A DNA stretch of 25,802 nt from Sporolactobacillus pectinivorans (GTDB taxonomy: Bacteria; Bacillota; Bacilli; Bacillales; Sporolactobacillaceae): assembly GCF_002802965.1 (NCBI RefSeq), contig NZ_NXGA01000001.1, forward strand, positions 2,335,965 to 2,361,766, in the 5' to 3' direction. The translations under genes were made by a program, and so were the position numbers. Under the pieces are notes generated by a model. It had not been told where the DNA came from, did not search any database, and was given only the letters and a program-made list of their open reading frames with translations. Shown in pieces: positions 15,034 through 24,231 of this stretch. Position 1 is the stretch's first letter, and every line of letters starts with the position of its first letter.

Positions 15034-15062
15034 ATAATATACGATGTGATGGAAGAATTCAA
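15034..15062 (-). promoter_or_regulatory. sigma-A promoter of hbs
   Basis: TTGAAT (15062-15057), 17-nt spacer and TATTAT (15039-15034), about 64 nt upstream of the hbs start. It is a strong match and fits a highly expressed gene. The rest of the 298-bp gap up to the spoIVA stop is AT-rich and holds the spoIVA terminator. Confidence 0.75.
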
Positions 15063-15204
15063 CAGCTTTGATTAAAATATTACCATATTTAAGCTTTTTA
15101 AACCTTGCATTTGCAAAAAAATGTTCAAAAGCAAGAAAAGGCTTACACATCAGGTGGTTAGAGGGATTGCTGTATGATCCTCAGGCCGTAAACTCTTTCC
15201 GTTG

Positions 15205-15230
15205 AAAAAAGGGCCCCGTCCCCGGGGCCC
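15205..15230 (-). terminator. intrinsic terminator of spoIVA
   Basis: GGGCCCCG (15230-15223) and CGGGGCCC (15218-15211) form a perfect 8-bp GC-only stem with a GGGA tetraloop, followed by TTTTTTC. It lies about 40 nt after the spoIVA stop. Confidence 0.92.
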
Positions 15231-15268
15231 CTCTCTGTATCATTCTTGCTTTAAAATGAAGCAATGGT

Positions 15269-16765
15269 TTACAAGATGATTGCGATCAGTCCGCCTGATC
15301 CTTCATTGATGATCCGCTCAAGGGTTTCTTTCAGCTTATATCGCGCATTTTCGGGCATCAGAGCCAGCTTTGCCGAGATGCCTTCCCTGACAATCGAATT
15401 GAGTGATCGCCCAAAAATATCCGAATTCCAGATTGACAGCGGGTCATCCTCAAAGTCTTGCATCAAATAGCGCACCAGCTCTTCACTTTGTTTTTCCGTT
15501 CCAATGATCGGGGCAAATTCCGACTCAACATCGACCTTAATCATGTGAATGGATGGAGCGACGGCTTTGAGTCGGACGCCAAAGCGGGAACCTTGGCGGA
15601 TAATTTCAGGTTCATCCAGGCTCATGTCGTTTATTGACGGAGCTGCGATCCCGTAACCGGTTTGTTTCACCATTTTAAGCGCTTCGGCAACTTGATCGTA
15701 TTCTCTTTTCGCATGGGCGAAATCCTGCATGAGCTGAAGCAGATGATCTTTTCCCCGGATCTCTACACCGACAATCTCCTTTAGAACCTGATCGTAGAGG
15801 TTATCCGGTGCGAACAAATCGATTTCCGCCGTCCCTTTGCCCATCTCGATTCCAGATAACTGTGCGTTTTCGATAAAGTCATATTCACCGAAGGAACCGA
15901 CAACGCGGTCCACATCGCGCAGGCGTTTGATATCCTTCACCGTATCCTTCACTGCGTCCTCATAACTTTTTCGCAACCAGTGGTCTTCTCTCAGCACCAT
16001 AACCCAGCTTGGAAGATTGACGTTGACTTCCAGGACAGGAAATTCAAACAATGTCTCACGCAAAATATTATTGATATCATGCTCCGTCATACTCTCAACG
16101 CTTTGCGCCAGCACTGGAATGTCATATTTCTCTGAGAGTTCTTTGCGAAGCGTTTCTGTGTCCGGGTGGTAAGGATGTGTTGAATTAATGATCAGAATGA
16201 AAGGTTTTCCTACTTCCTTCAGTTCATCGACAATCCTTTCTTCAGCTTCAATGTAATCCTCGCGTCCGATTTCGCCGATAGAGCCGTCCGTCGTGATGAC
16301 AACGCCTAAAGTGGAGTGTTCCTGAATTACTTTTCGCGTTCCGATCTCAGCGGCTTCCTGAAACGGGATCGGCTCATCGTACCATGGTGTGTGAACCATA
16401 CGGGGCCCGTTCTCATCCTCAAATCCTTTTGCTCCATTTACCGCATAACCGACGCAATCGACGACCCGAATATTCACTTCAAGCCCCTCTTCAACGGTTA
16501 CCGTGACGGCATGATTCGGAACAAATTTGGGCTCAGTCGTCATGATCTGCTTGCCTGCAGCACTTTGCGGAAGTTCATCCTGGGCACGGACGCGATCCGC
16601 TTCATTTTCAATATTGGGAAGCACAACAAGTTCCATAAATTTTTTGATAAATGTCGATTTCCCTGTCCGAACGGCCCCGACAACTCCAAGATAAATATCC
16701 CCGCCGGTTCTCTCAGCAATATCTTTAAAGATATCCACACGCTCAAGTTTTTCCAAAGTTTGCAC
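15269..16765 (-). CDS. spoIVA: stage IV sporulation protein A, coat-base ATPase
   Basis: Protein of 498 residues (B. subtilis 492) that hydrolyses ATP to polymerise on the forespore outer membrane, forming the basement layer of the spore coat. Walker A GAVRTGKS is at residues 30-37. The sequence is strikingly conserved, including DELPQSAAGK, the DEPEIIRQGSRFGVRLKAV region and the C-terminal tail EGSGGLIAIIL, which directs membrane localisation in B. subtilis. Start: GTG at 16765 with GGAGGAG 7 nt upstream; TTG at 16756 with its own GGGAGG is possible and fits the B. subtilis N terminus slightly better. Expected to be made in the mother cell under sigma-E. Its presence shows the organism belongs to a spore-forming lineage. 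Confidence 0.97.
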   Translation of the reverse strand: MQTLEKLERVDIFKDIAERTGGDIYLGVVGAVRTGKSTFIKKFMELVVLPNIENEADRVRAQDELPQSAAGKQIMTTEPKFVPNHAVTVTVEEGLEVNIRVVDCVGYAVNGAKGFEDENGPRMVHTPWYDEPIPFQEAAEIGTRKVIQEHSTLGVVITTDGSIGEIGREDYIEAEERIVDELKEVGKPFILIINSTHPYHPDTETLRKELSEKYDIPVLAQSVESMTEHDINNILRETLFEFPVLEVNVNLPSWVMVLREDHWLRKSYEDAVKDTVKDIKRLRDVDRVVGSFGEYDFIENAQLSGIEMGKGTAEIDLFAPDNLYDQVLKEIVGVEIRGKDHLLQLMQDFAHAKREYDQVAEALKMVKQTGYGIAAPSINDMSLDEPEIIRQGSRFGVRLKAVAPSIHMIKVDVESEFAPIIGTEKQSEELVRYLMQDFEDDPLSIWNSDIFGRSLNSIVREGISAKLALMPENARYKLKETLERIINEGSGGLIAIIL

Positions 16766-17002
16766 CCTCCCGCTCCTCCTTCTATCGATGACACCCGGTG
16801 ATAATTCTATGCATATTGACTTTGTCCATTGATTATGCCAGAAAATTAACTGGGATGGGGCGTTCTACCCGTCGATTTCGGCTGGCTGCCTGTCTCGGGC
16901 GGCCTTTCCCTATAAAATATTGTCCGAATATGAAAATATGACTCTTCCAAACAGGAAAACTTTCAAAAACAGATCTGGGCAAAGGGGCTCCCTAAAAAAA
17001 AG
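16766..17002 (-). other. region upstream of spoIVA with no gene
   Basis: This is part of a 368-bp gap between the SpoVIF-like gene and spoIVA. I see no coding potential. CATAGAAT (about 16813-16806, minus strand) resembles a sigma-E -10, but no -35 match sits at the correct 13-15 nt spacing; TCATATT elements, good sigma-E -35 matches, lie further upstream near 16925-16945 without a partner. A sporulation promoter is expected but not located. Confidence 0.4.
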
Positions 17003-17030
17003 CGGGAGAAAACGGATCCGTTTTCTCCCG
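16994..17030 (-). terminator. terminator of the der-plsY-gpsA-spoVIF unit, with a 28-nt perfect palindrome
   Basis: Bases 17003-17030 are a perfect palindrome centred on GGATCC, so each strand reads CGGGAGAAAACGGA then its complement. It is followed on the minus strand, after one C, by T residues. The stem would be up to 12 pairs with a tiny loop. Confidence 0.88.
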
Positions 17031-17133
17031 GCTTGACTAAATCCTTCCACGCCATTCAGCTCTTGCAGAATGATTGACGCACGCTATACCGTATGTTATT
17101 CCAGTAAAAATTGCCGCTGACGGCAGCCCAGTG

Positions 17134-17397
17134 TTACTTCTTTGGGCCGAACATTTTCGACAGACTTGAGATATTGCCAGGCACATTACCTGAAGTAATA
17201 GCCTTAATCAGCGCCTCTTCTTTTTCTTTTGGCACTGCAACACCGGCCGTTTTCCCGATGCGCGCAATTAATTTTCTGACGACTTCAGGGTTGCTGAAAT
17301 CGGCGTTTGAAACGGAATTGGCGATCGCAAAAATGTCCTCTTTCTTCATCTGAGTCTTCTTTTCGATGTTATCAAAAAAAGGATTATTAGAATTCAA
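17134..17397 (-). CDS. small SpoVIF-like sporulation protein
   Basis: Protein of about 87 residues. NNPFFDNIEKKTQMKKEDIF, LANSVS-like AIANSVSNADFSNPEVVRKL and VPKEKEEALIKAI match what I know of the stage VI sporulation protein F family, which acts in late coat assembly, and a small gene of this kind (yphE) lies next to gpsA in Bacillus. The start is probably TTG at 17397, with GGAGG 7 nt upstream; an ATG at 17418 would add seven residues that span that ribosome site. It is the last gene after gpsA and is followed by a strong terminator. Name from memory of the family, not a search. Confidence 0.72.
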   Translation of the reverse strand: MNSNNPFFDNIEKKTQMKKEDIFAIANSVSNADFSNPEVVRKLIARIGKTAGVAVPKEKEEALIKAITSGNVPGNISSLSKMFGPKK

Positions 17398-17462
17398 TGA
17401 GCGTCCTCCTTTTCCCATGCATTCCCTACATGGTATGCAGAAAAAAGAAACGGTGTGCTCAG

Positions 17463-18512
17463 CTACTGGCGCTTACCAGAGTTTTTGTCAGAAAGGCTTT
17501 CTGTCAGTGCGGCAATTTCATCTTTTTTTTCGCGCCCCATCAATTCGTCCACTGCATCCTTGGGATGTTTTCCTTCAAATAGCACTTGATAGATGGCTTC
17601 TGTGATCGGCATTTCTACATTGATTTTTTTTGAAAGGGCAAAAGCCGCTTCTGTGGTCCGTACCCCTTCGACGACCATGCCCATATGAGACAGTACATTC
17701 TCAAGTTTCCGGCCTTTCCCAAGCAAGTTTCCAGCACGCCAGTTTCTGCTGTGCACACTGGTACAGGTGACGATCAGGTCTCCCATCCCTGTAAGTCCGA
17801 TAAACGTCAGCGGATGTGCGCCAAGCTTTGTGCCCAGCCTGGTAATCTCCGCAAGTCCTCGGGTAATCAGGGCAGCTTTAGCATTGTCGCCATATCCGAG
17901 CCCGTCTGAAATACCGGCGCCGAGCGCTATGATATTTTTCAGTGCGCCTCCGATTTCTACCCCGACAATGTCTTCATTCGTATAAACACGGAAATAGCGG
18001 TTAAAGAACAGATTTTGTGCCTCCTTGGCGGCTTCACTGTCCTTGGAGGCTACTGCAACGGTCGTAGGATGGCGCAGTGAAACTTCTTCAGCGTGACTCG
18101 GACCGGAAAGGACGACCACAGCCCTGCGCAGCTCTTCAGGAATCTCCTCGCAAATGACTTCAGACATGCGTTTAAAAGTAACGGGTTCTATTCCCTTAAC
18201 GCCATGTATGAACAGCAGAGGGTGTTTCAGTAACCCGCGAATTCTTTTGAGCACTTCACGCATAGATTTTGCGGGAACGACAAGAAGGACAGCCTCTGAG
18301 CCATCCAGGGCTTTCGAAAGGCTGTCGGTGCCGCTCACACCACCGGGAATCGAGATACCCGGCAAGTATTTTGCGTTGGTATGCTTTTCTTGGATTTCTT
18401 CGGCCTGTTCCTTTCGATGGCTCCATAAATTAACAGAACATCCATTATCGGCAAGAACCATAGAAAGCGCTGTCCCCCAACTTCCCGCGCCTACAACTGC
18501 TATCTGTTTCAC
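17463..18512 (-). CDS. gpsA: NAD(P)-dependent glycerol-3-phosphate dehydrogenase
   Basis: Enzyme of 349 residues that reduces dihydroxyacetone phosphate to sn-glycerol 3-phosphate for phospholipid synthesis. The Rossmann motif GAGSWG is at residues 8-13. [25 protein letters not shown] (with the catalytic Lys) and [14 protein letters not shown] are family motifs. The start is GTG at 18512, with GAGGAGG 8 nt upstream. It follows plsY, whose enzyme uses its product, so the two catalyse consecutive steps. The C-terminal dozen residues are poorly conserved, which is normal. Confidence 0.97.
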   Translation of the reverse strand: MKQIAVVGAGSWGTALSMVLADNGCSVNLWSHRKEQAEEIQEKHTNAKYLPGISIPGGVSGTDSLSKALDGSEAVLLVVPAKSMREVLKRIRGLLKHPLLFIHGVKGIEPVTFKRMSEVICEEIPEELRRAVVVLSGPSHAEEVSLRHPTTVAVASKDSEAAKEAQNLFFNRYFRVYTNEDIVGVEIGGALKNIIALGAGISDGLGYGDNAKAALITRGLAEITRLGTKLGAHPLTFIGLTGMGDLIVTCTSVHSRNWRAGNLLGKGRKLENVLSHMGMVVEGVRTTEAAFALSKKINVEMPITEAIYQVLFEGKHPKDAVDELMGREKKDEIAALTESLSDKNSGKRQ

Positions 18513-18566
18513 TCCTTATACCTCCTCGTACAGAAACAAGAACAAATCATCCCCATACTTTCTTAT

Positions 18567-19169
18567 TCAGGACTGCACTTTTTTCTGACCGATTTTATTC
18601 TCGTTGCCGTGAATCAGACGCAAAATGTTGGCCCTGTGCTGAATGTAGGCGAGCAGCGAGATCACAAATGCAGCAGCCAGAACGCTCCATGAATAATTTC
18701 CAAAAATAAGGCCCAGCACCGGTGTAAACAAAAGGAAAAAAAGCGATCCAAGTGAAACAAAGCGTGTTACAGCGATGATCAGTAACGTAGCCAGTCCAGC
18801 GATCAGTGCGTAAAGTGGAAAAATCATAAAAAACACACCAATTGTTGTTGCAACGCCCTTCCCGCCTTTGAAACCAAAATATACCGGAAAATCGTGGCCA
18901 AGAATGGCAAAAAGCCCTGAAACAACTGTCGCCCATTCCGGAAGGCCGAAAGCGCGTGCCATCAGGACACAGACAATCCCTTTCATCACATCCAGGAGTA
19001 GAACGCCAATGGCAGGACCGGTCCCAAGTACACGCATGGTATTTGTCGCACCGGCATTGCCGCTGCCTATCTTTCTAATATCAATTTTTTTGATTTTTTT
19101 GGTGATCAGATAACTGAAACTGATCGATCCAATCAAATAAGAGAGAATAAATGATATAACTGTTAACAC
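18567..19169 (-). CDS. plsY: acyl-phosphate glycerol-3-phosphate acyltransferase PlsY
   Basis: Polytopic membrane enzyme of 200 residues that acylates glycerol 3-phosphate with acyl-phosphate, the first membrane step of phospholipid synthesis. Motifs: SGNAGATNTMR (about 37-47), GHDFPVYFGFKGGKGVATT (the G3P-binding and catalytic loops) and a C-terminal cytoplasmic loop QHRANILRLIHGNENKI. About five to seven hydrophobic segments. The start is GTG at 19169, with AGAGGTG 8 nt upstream. It sits 15 bp after der and 54 bp before gpsA. B. subtilis, as I recall, has plsY (yneS) elsewhere, so this grouping is functional clustering seen in other Bacillota. Confidence 0.96.
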   Translation of the reverse strand: MLTVISFILSYLIGSISFSYLITKKIKKIDIRKIGSGNAGATNTMRVLGTGPAIGVLLLDVMKGIVCVLMARAFGLPEWATVVSGLFAILGHDFPVYFGFKGGKGVATTIGVFFMIFPLYALIAGLATLLIIAVTRFVSLGSLFFLLFTPVLGLIFGNYSWSVLAAAFVISLLAYIQHRANILRLIHGNENKIGQKKVQS

Positions 19170-19184
19170 GGAGCCAGCACCTCT

Positions 19185-20501
19185 TTATTTTTCATTTCTT
19201 TGCCGCGACATGATTTTGATCGGAGTCCCGACGAAACCAAATGTTTCTCTGATGCGGTTTTCAATATGCCGGACATAAGAAAAATGAAGCAGTTCCGGAT
19301 CATTGACAAATAGTACGAAAGCTGGGGGCCGAACTGCAACCTGCGTTGCATAATAAATTTTAAGCCTTTTTCCCTTATCCGATGGTGGCGGCGTCATTGC
19401 CACTGTATCCATAATGCAGTCATTCAGCACACTGGTTTTAATTCTGAGGCTGTGGTTCTCCGCAACTTGCTGGATTACCGGAAACAGCTGCGGAACCCTT
19501 TTGCCGGTGAGTGCTGAAAGGAAGATAATCGGCGCATAACTGATAAATTGAAACTCATCACGAATTTTTTTTCTGAACTTATCCATTGTTTTTTCGTCTT
19601 TTTCAACGACGTCCCATTTGTTGACAACAATAATCATGGCACGTCCGGCATCATGCGCGTATCCGGCAATTTTTTTGTCCTGCTCAATAATCCCTACTTC
19701 ACCATCAATCAGCAGCATGACTACGTCAGACTCTTCAATGGCATGCTGTGCCCGCAGCACGCTATATTTTTCCGTCTTCTCATAAACTCTGCCGCGGCGT
19801 CTTATTCCCGCCGTATCAACAATGACATAGTCCTGATCTCCATGTGAAAAAAATGTATCAATAGCATCGCGCGTCGTCCCTGCAATGTCACTAACGATAA
19901 CGCGTTCTTTACCAAGAATGGTATTTACAAGTGACGATTTACCCACATTAGGACGACCGATCAGGGCAAAGCGGATAGCCCCTTCAATTTCATTTTCCAT
20001 ATCATGTGTCGGAAATTTACCGACAACCTGATCCAGAAGGTCACCAATGCCAAGTCCGTGGGCTCCGGATATTCCCTGTGGATCGCCGAGCCCCAAAGCA
20101 TAGAATTCATACATCTGATCTCTCTGCGCGTAGTTGTCCAGCTTATTTACACCCAAGACGACCGGTTTTTTTGATCGTCGCAGAATTTGAGCTACGGCTT
20201 CATCCGCATCAGTCAAGCCCGTTTTGCCATCAACGATAAACAGGATGACATCTGATTCATCCACTGCAATTTCAGCCTGAGCGCGCATTTGCCCCAGAAG
20301 CGGTTCATCGCTAATCTCAATGCCCCCGGTATCAATTACATGAAATTCGTGATCAAGCCATTCCCCATTGCCGTACAGGCGGTCGCGTGTCACACCCGGC
20401 CTGTCCTCAACAATCGCCGCGCGTCCGCCGACAATCCGGTTAAAAATTGTTGATTTACCGACATTAGGCCTGCCGACAATCGCTACTGTTGGTTTTGACA
20501 T
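19185..20501 (-). CDS. der: ribosome-assembly GTPase Der (EngA)
   Basis: Protein of 438 residues (B. subtilis 436) with two tandem GTPase domains and a C-terminal KH-like domain; required for assembly of the 50S subunit. G1 motifs GRPNVGKS are at residues 10-17 and 182-189, G3 motifs DTGG at 57-60 and DTAG at 229-232, and the G4 NKLD at 119-122, with a second NKWD further on. The start is ATG at 20501 with GGGAGG 7 nt upstream; a reading from 20525 adds eight unsupported residues. The upstream gap (20502-20734) holds a weak promoter and a terminator-like hairpin but no gene. Confidence 0.97.
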   Translation of the reverse strand: MSKPTVAIVGRPNVGKSTIFNRIVGGRAAIVEDRPGVTRDRLYGNGEWLDHEFHVIDTGGIEISDEPLLGQMRAQAEIAVDESDVILFIVDGKTGLTDADEAVAQILRRSKKPVVLGVNKLDNYAQRDQMYEFYALGLGDPQGISGAHGLGIGDLLDQVVGKFPTHDMENEIEGAIRFALIGRPNVGKSSLVNTILGKERVIVSDIAGTTRDAIDTFFSHGDQDYVIVDTAGIRRRGRVYEKTEKYSVLRAQHAIEESDVVMLLIDGEVGIIEQDKKIAGYAHDAGRAMIIVVNKWDVVEKDEKTMDKFRKKIRDEFQFISYAPIIFLSALTGKRVPQLFPVIQQVAENHSLRIKTSVLNDCIMDTVAMTPPPSDKGKRLKIYYATQVAVRPPAFVLFVNDPELLHFSYVRHIENRIRETFGFVGTPIKIMSRQRNEK

Positions 20502-20734
20502 GTCAAACCTCCCTCTTGTATCCATAAAAGAAACCTTTCCCGTTCAGGAGAGGTCCATTACTCTGCAATGAAAATCTGGCGCATTCAATTACTAAGCTTA
20601 TCTTGCCAACGGCACTGCCGACTCATTCAATAATAAAAATAACGCCATATACCTACTGGAAAAACGTTTTGCATTTTTAATCTTACCAAAAAAAACAAAC
20701 TTGCTCAATAAGTGCCGACACACTCTGAAACGCA

Positions 20735-20781
20735 CAAAAAAGCGGAAAAAGAGAGAAACAGACGTTCCCTCTTTTTCCGCT
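20735..20781 (-). terminator. intrinsic terminator of rpsA/ypfD
   Basis: AGCGGAAAAAGAG (20781-20769 read on the minus strand) pairs perfectly over 13 bp with its complement (20753-20741), followed by TTTTT. It lies 18 nt after the stop codon. Confidence 0.92.
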
Positions 20782-20798
20782 TCCTGCACATGTAACAT

Positions 20799-21959
20799 TT
20801 ATTTATACTTTTTTAACTGATCACCGATCATATCACCCAGTGAAAAGCCTGACGCCGCATCGTCATCGTCAGTCAAACTGTTTTGCGAAGGAGCAGCATT
20901 CTGCCTGGCAGGTTCTGCTTCTTCAAGAGCCTTGATGCTAAGTGAGACACGCTGATCGTCAAAATTAACATCAAGAACTTTAACCTTGATAATCTGTCCT
21001 TCAGAAAGCACTTCATCCGGTGTTCCAATATGTGTATGAGAAATCTCGGATATATGAACAAGTCCCTCAACGCCGGGAATCAATTCAACGAAAGCACCAA
21101 ACGGAACAAGGCGTTTTACTGTCCCGTCAATTGCATCCCCAGGATGGATCTTATCCTTTGCGGTCTCCCAAGGACCTGGCTGTGTTGCCTTAATTGAAAG
21201 GGATATGCGTTCACTTTCGGGATCAACCGAAAGCACTTTGACTTTGACCTTATCGCCTTCGGATACAACTTCAGCAGGAGTCTCCACATGATAATAAGCA
21301 AGCTGCGAGATGTGGACCAGTCCGTCAACACCACCGATGTCAACAAATGCGCCGAAATCTGTCAGACGCTGAACTGTGCCGTCAATCACATCGCCCACTT
21401 TAAGGGACACAAGAGTATCTTCCTTTTTCTTATCCGCTTCCTCATCGAGAACGGCCCGATGTGAAAGAATAACTTTCCGTTTCTCTCGATCAAGCTCAAC
21501 AATTTTGACATCCAACGGTTTCCCCTTATAATCGCTGAAATCCTCCACGAAGTGCCGTTCTACCAGCGATGCGGGTATAAATCCGCGAACACCGAGGTCA
21601 ACGACCAGACCGCCTTTAACAACATCGGCAATTTCGATGGAGAATGTTTTTTTCTCATTATATTTTTGTTCCAAATCATCCCATGCTTTGTCTGCATCCA
21701 CTTCACGCTTGGACAAAACAAGCTCGTCGTCTTCCAGCTTCGTGACTTTCACAGTGACCTCGTCGCCTTCATGCAGCAGGTCAATCACTTTTTCTACATG
21801 CAAGCTGGACAATTCACTGATAGGGAGAATACCATCGACTTTATATCCAACATCTACTAATGCATGTTTTTCTTCAACTTTGGTAACTTTCCCGTTGACA
21901 ACGTCCCCCACTTTAAGTGCATCAAACGATGCCATTTCATCTTTGAAATCTTCAACCAT
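20799..21959 (-). CDS. ypfD: S1-domain protein, RpsA homologue (YpfD)
   Basis: RNA-binding protein of 386 residues with four S1 domains at about 15-88, 103-172, 186-262 and 270-348, and an acidic, disordered C terminus ending LGDMIGDQLKKYK. Domains 3 and 4 carry the classic GAFVDI/GAFVEL and GLVHISQL/GLVHISEI motifs. In E. coli S1 has six domains; the four-domain form is typical of Bacilli, where it is not a standard stoichiometric ribosomal protein. ATG at 21959 has AGGAGGT about 8 nt upstream. A TTGACA lies in the upstream gap (22036-22031) but has no well-spaced -10. Confidence 0.93.
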   Translation of the reverse strand: MVEDFKDEMASFDALKVGDVVNGKVTKVEEKHALVDVGYKVDGILPISELSSLHVEKVIDLLHEGDEVTVKVTKLEDDELVLSKREVDADKAWDDLEQKYNEKKTFSIEIADVVKGGLVVDLGVRGFIPASLVERHFVEDFSDYKGKPLDVKIVELDREKRKVILSHRAVLDEEADKKKEDTLVSLKVGDVIDGTVQRLTDFGAFVDIGGVDGLVHISQLAYYHVETPAEVVSEGDKVKVKVLSVDPESERISLSIKATQPGPWETAKDKIHPGDAIDGTVKRLVPFGAFVELIPGVEGLVHISEISHTHIGTPDEVLSEGQIIKVKVLDVNFDDQRVSLSIKALEEAEPARQNAAPSQNSLTDDDDAASGFSLGDMIGDQLKKYK

Positions 21960-22061
21960 TCTCCGGGACCTCCTTTAGATAGACCAAACACGAAATACCC
22001 TACACATAACTTCTTACAATTAGAGCGTTTTGTCAAGCAGTTGTACTCATTGCAAACCCTG

Positions 22062-22643
22062 TCATCTATACTGGTCCAGCAACTGCTGAATACCGTTCAT
22101 AATGGCCGCGCTCGCTTCAGACGATTTTTTTTTCTGATTTTTCAACATTTTTGAGTCAATCGGCTCCCCAAATACGATTTTCACTTTTTTTCTAAAACCA
22201 TAATGGCCTATGATTGCGCAGGGAATGACCGTGGCGTCGGTTTTGAGGGCAAAGAACCCTGCTCCGGAAAGCCCCTTGCGGAGCGGGGCATTCGGATTGC
22301 GGTGGCCTTCCGGGAAAATAAGCAGCGCATGACCGGCATTCAGCAAGCCCACCGCCGTCCGGATCGCGCCTCTATCCCCTGTTCCGCGTTTGATCGGGAA
22401 AGCATGTAAATGCCTAAGTAGTCTGCCAAATAAAGGAATTTCAAAAAGTTCTTCCTTAGCTACAAAACTTAAGCTTCGTTTCATCGAAATTCCCACGAGG
22501 GGGGGATCGAAATTGGAAAGATGGTTGCAGCAGATCAGCACCCCTCCATCTTTCGGAATGTTTTCTACACCTTCAACAGACATTCGAAAGCACAGGCTGT
22601 AAAAAAACGCTACTAAAGGTTTGCCAATTGAATAGAGACTCAA
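22062..22643 (-). CDS. plsC: 1-acyl-sn-glycerol-3-phosphate acyltransferase
   Basis: Membrane-associated acyltransferase of 193 residues that makes phosphatidic acid from lysophosphatidic acid, the step after PlsY. The catalytic NHLSNFD (NHx4D, residues 40-46) and FPEGHRN (110-116) motifs are intact. A short N-terminal hydrophobic stretch likely anchors it. The start codon is TTG at 22643, overlapping the cmk stop by 4 nt (TTGA), with GAGG 8 nt upstream, so translation is coupled to cmk. Three phospholipid genes (plsC, plsY, gpsA) fall within 5 kb. Confidence 0.93.
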   Translation of the reverse strand: MSLYSIGKPLVAFFYSLCFRMSVEGVENIPKDGGVLICCNHLSNFDPPLVGISMKRSLSFVAKEELFEIPLFGRLLRHLHAFPIKRGTGDRGAIRTAVGLLNAGHALLIFPEGHRNPNAPLRKGLSGAGFFALKTDATVIPCAIIGHYGFRKKVKIVFGEPIDSKMLKNQKKKSSEASAAIMNGIQQLLDQYR

Positions 22644-23317
22644 ATGGAACGCCTCTTTTTCACAATCTCAAGAATCCCGGCAACCACTTCTTCCACAGAG
22701 AGGGAAGTCGTATCCATCTCCACCGCATCGTCAGCTTTGACAAGCGGCGATGCGGTGCGTTCCATGTCCATCTTGTCACGCAAAGCGATTGCCTCTTTCA
22801 AAGACTTAATCGACGGATGCCTCCCTTTCAATTCTTCCTCTTTAAAGCGCCTGACTGCCCGCTCATCCACGGACGCTTTAAGGAATATTTTGACCTGTGC
22901 TTTCGGAAGAACATGAGTCCCGACGTCCCGCCCGTCCATAACGACATTGCAGCGTTCAGCAAGCACCCTTTGTCTGCGGACCATCTCCGTCCTGACTTCC
23001 TGAAATGAAGAAACCAGAGAAACTTGCGCCGTCACATCCGGGTAGCGAATACGCTCTGTGACGTCTTCTCCATCAACAAAAACACGCTGACCGCTCTCGC
23101 TTTGGCGGAGAATAATTTCCGTTTCGCATAATAATGTTTGCAGCTTAACTCCGTTATTCAGATCTGTCCCCACTGCGAGCGCCTTATATGTCAGCGAGCG
23201 GTACATGGCTCCGGTATCGATATAAACATAACCAAGTTTCTTTGAAACAATTTTGGCCACTGTGCTTTTCCCCGCTGCAGCCGGCCCGTCAATGGCAATT
23301 TGAAATAACCTCTCCAT
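22640..23317 (-). CDS. cmk: cytidylate kinase
   Basis: P-loop kinase of 225 residues that phosphorylates CMP and dCMP. P-loop GPAAAGKS at residues 11-18, then YIDTGAMYRSLTYKAL and the VMDGRDVGTHVLP and KIFLKAS motifs; RRFKEEELKG is the lid region. The length matches B. subtilis (224). I choose ATG at 23317 because the protein then starts directly at the beta strand MERLFQIAIDG; the GGAG 11 nt upstream is rather distant. An ATG at 23356 would add 13 residues. It follows ypfA, as in B. subtilis, after a 91-bp gap. Confidence 0.96.
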   Translation of the reverse strand: MERLFQIAIDGPAAAGKSTVAKIVSKKLGYVYIDTGAMYRSLTYKALAVGTDLNNGVKLQTLLCETEIILRQSESGQRVFVDGEDVTERIRYPDVTAQVSLVSSFQEVRTEMVRRQRVLAERCNVVMDGRDVGTHVLPKAQVKIFLKASVDERAVRRFKEEELKGRHPSIKSLKEAIALRDKMDMERTASPLVKADDAVEMDTTSLSVEEVVAGILEIVKKRRSI

Positions 23318-23408
23318 TATCAGTATTTCTCCAATCTCTCTGATCTTCCAGAACATCTCTGGTTTTCAATCCCGCTTTTCTCCTGACAGTGTTCCATTGT
23401 TCTTGCTG

Positions 23409-24095
23409 TTATACATGACGATGATCCATTTCCCATTCAAGAAGCTTTCTGCGGCTTTCCAGCTGCTTTTCAAAGCAAAACCTGATAATGGGCTGCCGAT
23501 CTTTCTCGCTGTCAAAGAGAAATTTAATCGATGCCTTCTTCTTATGCAACAATTTATCTGTAAAGATCCTGGCAATGATTCCCTTAATTTTCAAATACTG
23601 ATTACGATTTGAAGTTGAGACGAGTGATAGCCATACTTCAACTGCCGTCTCACCGTTTATTTCCGGATCTCCGGGCAGGAAGACCAGCGCTCCGCCCCCT
23701 CCAATGTCGCTGGTCAGCGAAACAAAAGGACTGAAGAGACCCTCTGGTGAGTGGACCGCCACGTCAAGACTGGCGTCCACCCTTACAAAATCTCTTCTTT
23801 GAATCTGTTCGAGACTTTCCTCACCTTCATATCTGAGCCTCATCAGAGGAACATTGCCCGGGACTCTATTAATAAATTCTGTCCTGAAGCGAAATACACG
23901 ATTATTCTTGACATAGTTCGCCATCATCAACGTTCCATTGAAAAACACCGCTGTTTTTCCGGTTATTTCGTCAATCGGGTAATCAATGAGTATTTCATTT
24001 TCTCTCAGGTCCTCAATTCGGCATCGATAACGCTTCACCTCAGCATTATCCTCGTTGAGTTCCAAAATCAGCGTTTCTCCGATCTTCAATAACAT
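23409..24095 (-). CDS. ypfA: PilZ-domain c-di-GMP receptor YpfA (flagellar brake type)
   Basis: Protein of 228 residues with an N-terminal YcgR-like domain (about 1-95) and a C-terminal PilZ domain. B. subtilis YpfA (DgrA/MotI) binds c-di-GMP and slows the flagellar motor through MotA. The PilZ signature starts with QRRDFVR (R101 and R105, the RxxxR motif). The second motif, normally D/N-x-S-x-x-G, reads D130-I-G-G-G-G, with Gly in place of Ser. ATG at 24095 has GGAGG 7 nt upstream. It lies between ypeB and cmk as in B. subtilis. A chemotaxis gene (cheR) in the window fits a motile organism. Confidence 0.88.
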   Translation of the reverse strand: MLLKIGETLILELNEDNAEVKRYRCRIEDLRENEILIDYPIDEITGKTAVFFNGTLMMANYVKNNRVFRFRTEFINRVPGNVPLMRLRYEGEESLEQIQRRDFVRVDASLDVAVHSPEGLFSPFVSLTSDIGGGGALVFLPGDPEINGETAVEVWLSLVSTSNRNQYLKIKGIIARIFTDKLLHKKKASIKFLFDSEKDRQPIIRFCFEKQLESRRKLLEWEMDHRHV

Positions 24096-24196
24096 GCCGC
24101 AGCCTCCACACTCGAGTTAAAAATGTCCTGCAAATGGAATTTGATCCATAAGAAGGGAGGAAGCTTGCCTCCGATCTTCCAAAAGTTATTATACAT

Positions 24197-24231
24197 GAAA
24201 AAAGGGGAAGAAAAAAAGAAGTCTCTCCCCT
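24197..24231 (-). terminator. intrinsic terminator of sleB-ypeB
   Basis: AGGGGA (24231-24226) pairs with TCCCCT (24208-24203) around a pyrimidine-rich loop, followed by TTTTTTC. The 5' arm overlaps the ypeB stop codon by a base or two. The gap to ypfA also has a GGAGG/CCTCC hairpin near 24150-24170 of unknown role. Confidence 0.75.

Noticed and set aside
16316..16801. A 161-codon plus-strand open frame opposite spoIVA
   Set aside because: Antisense of the strongly conserved spoIVA N terminus; no independent support.
20598..20798. A 66-codon minus-strand open frame directly after ypfD
   Set aside because: It begins in the stop region of ypfD and runs through the 13-bp terminator stem; it has no ribosome site and no protein-like composition.
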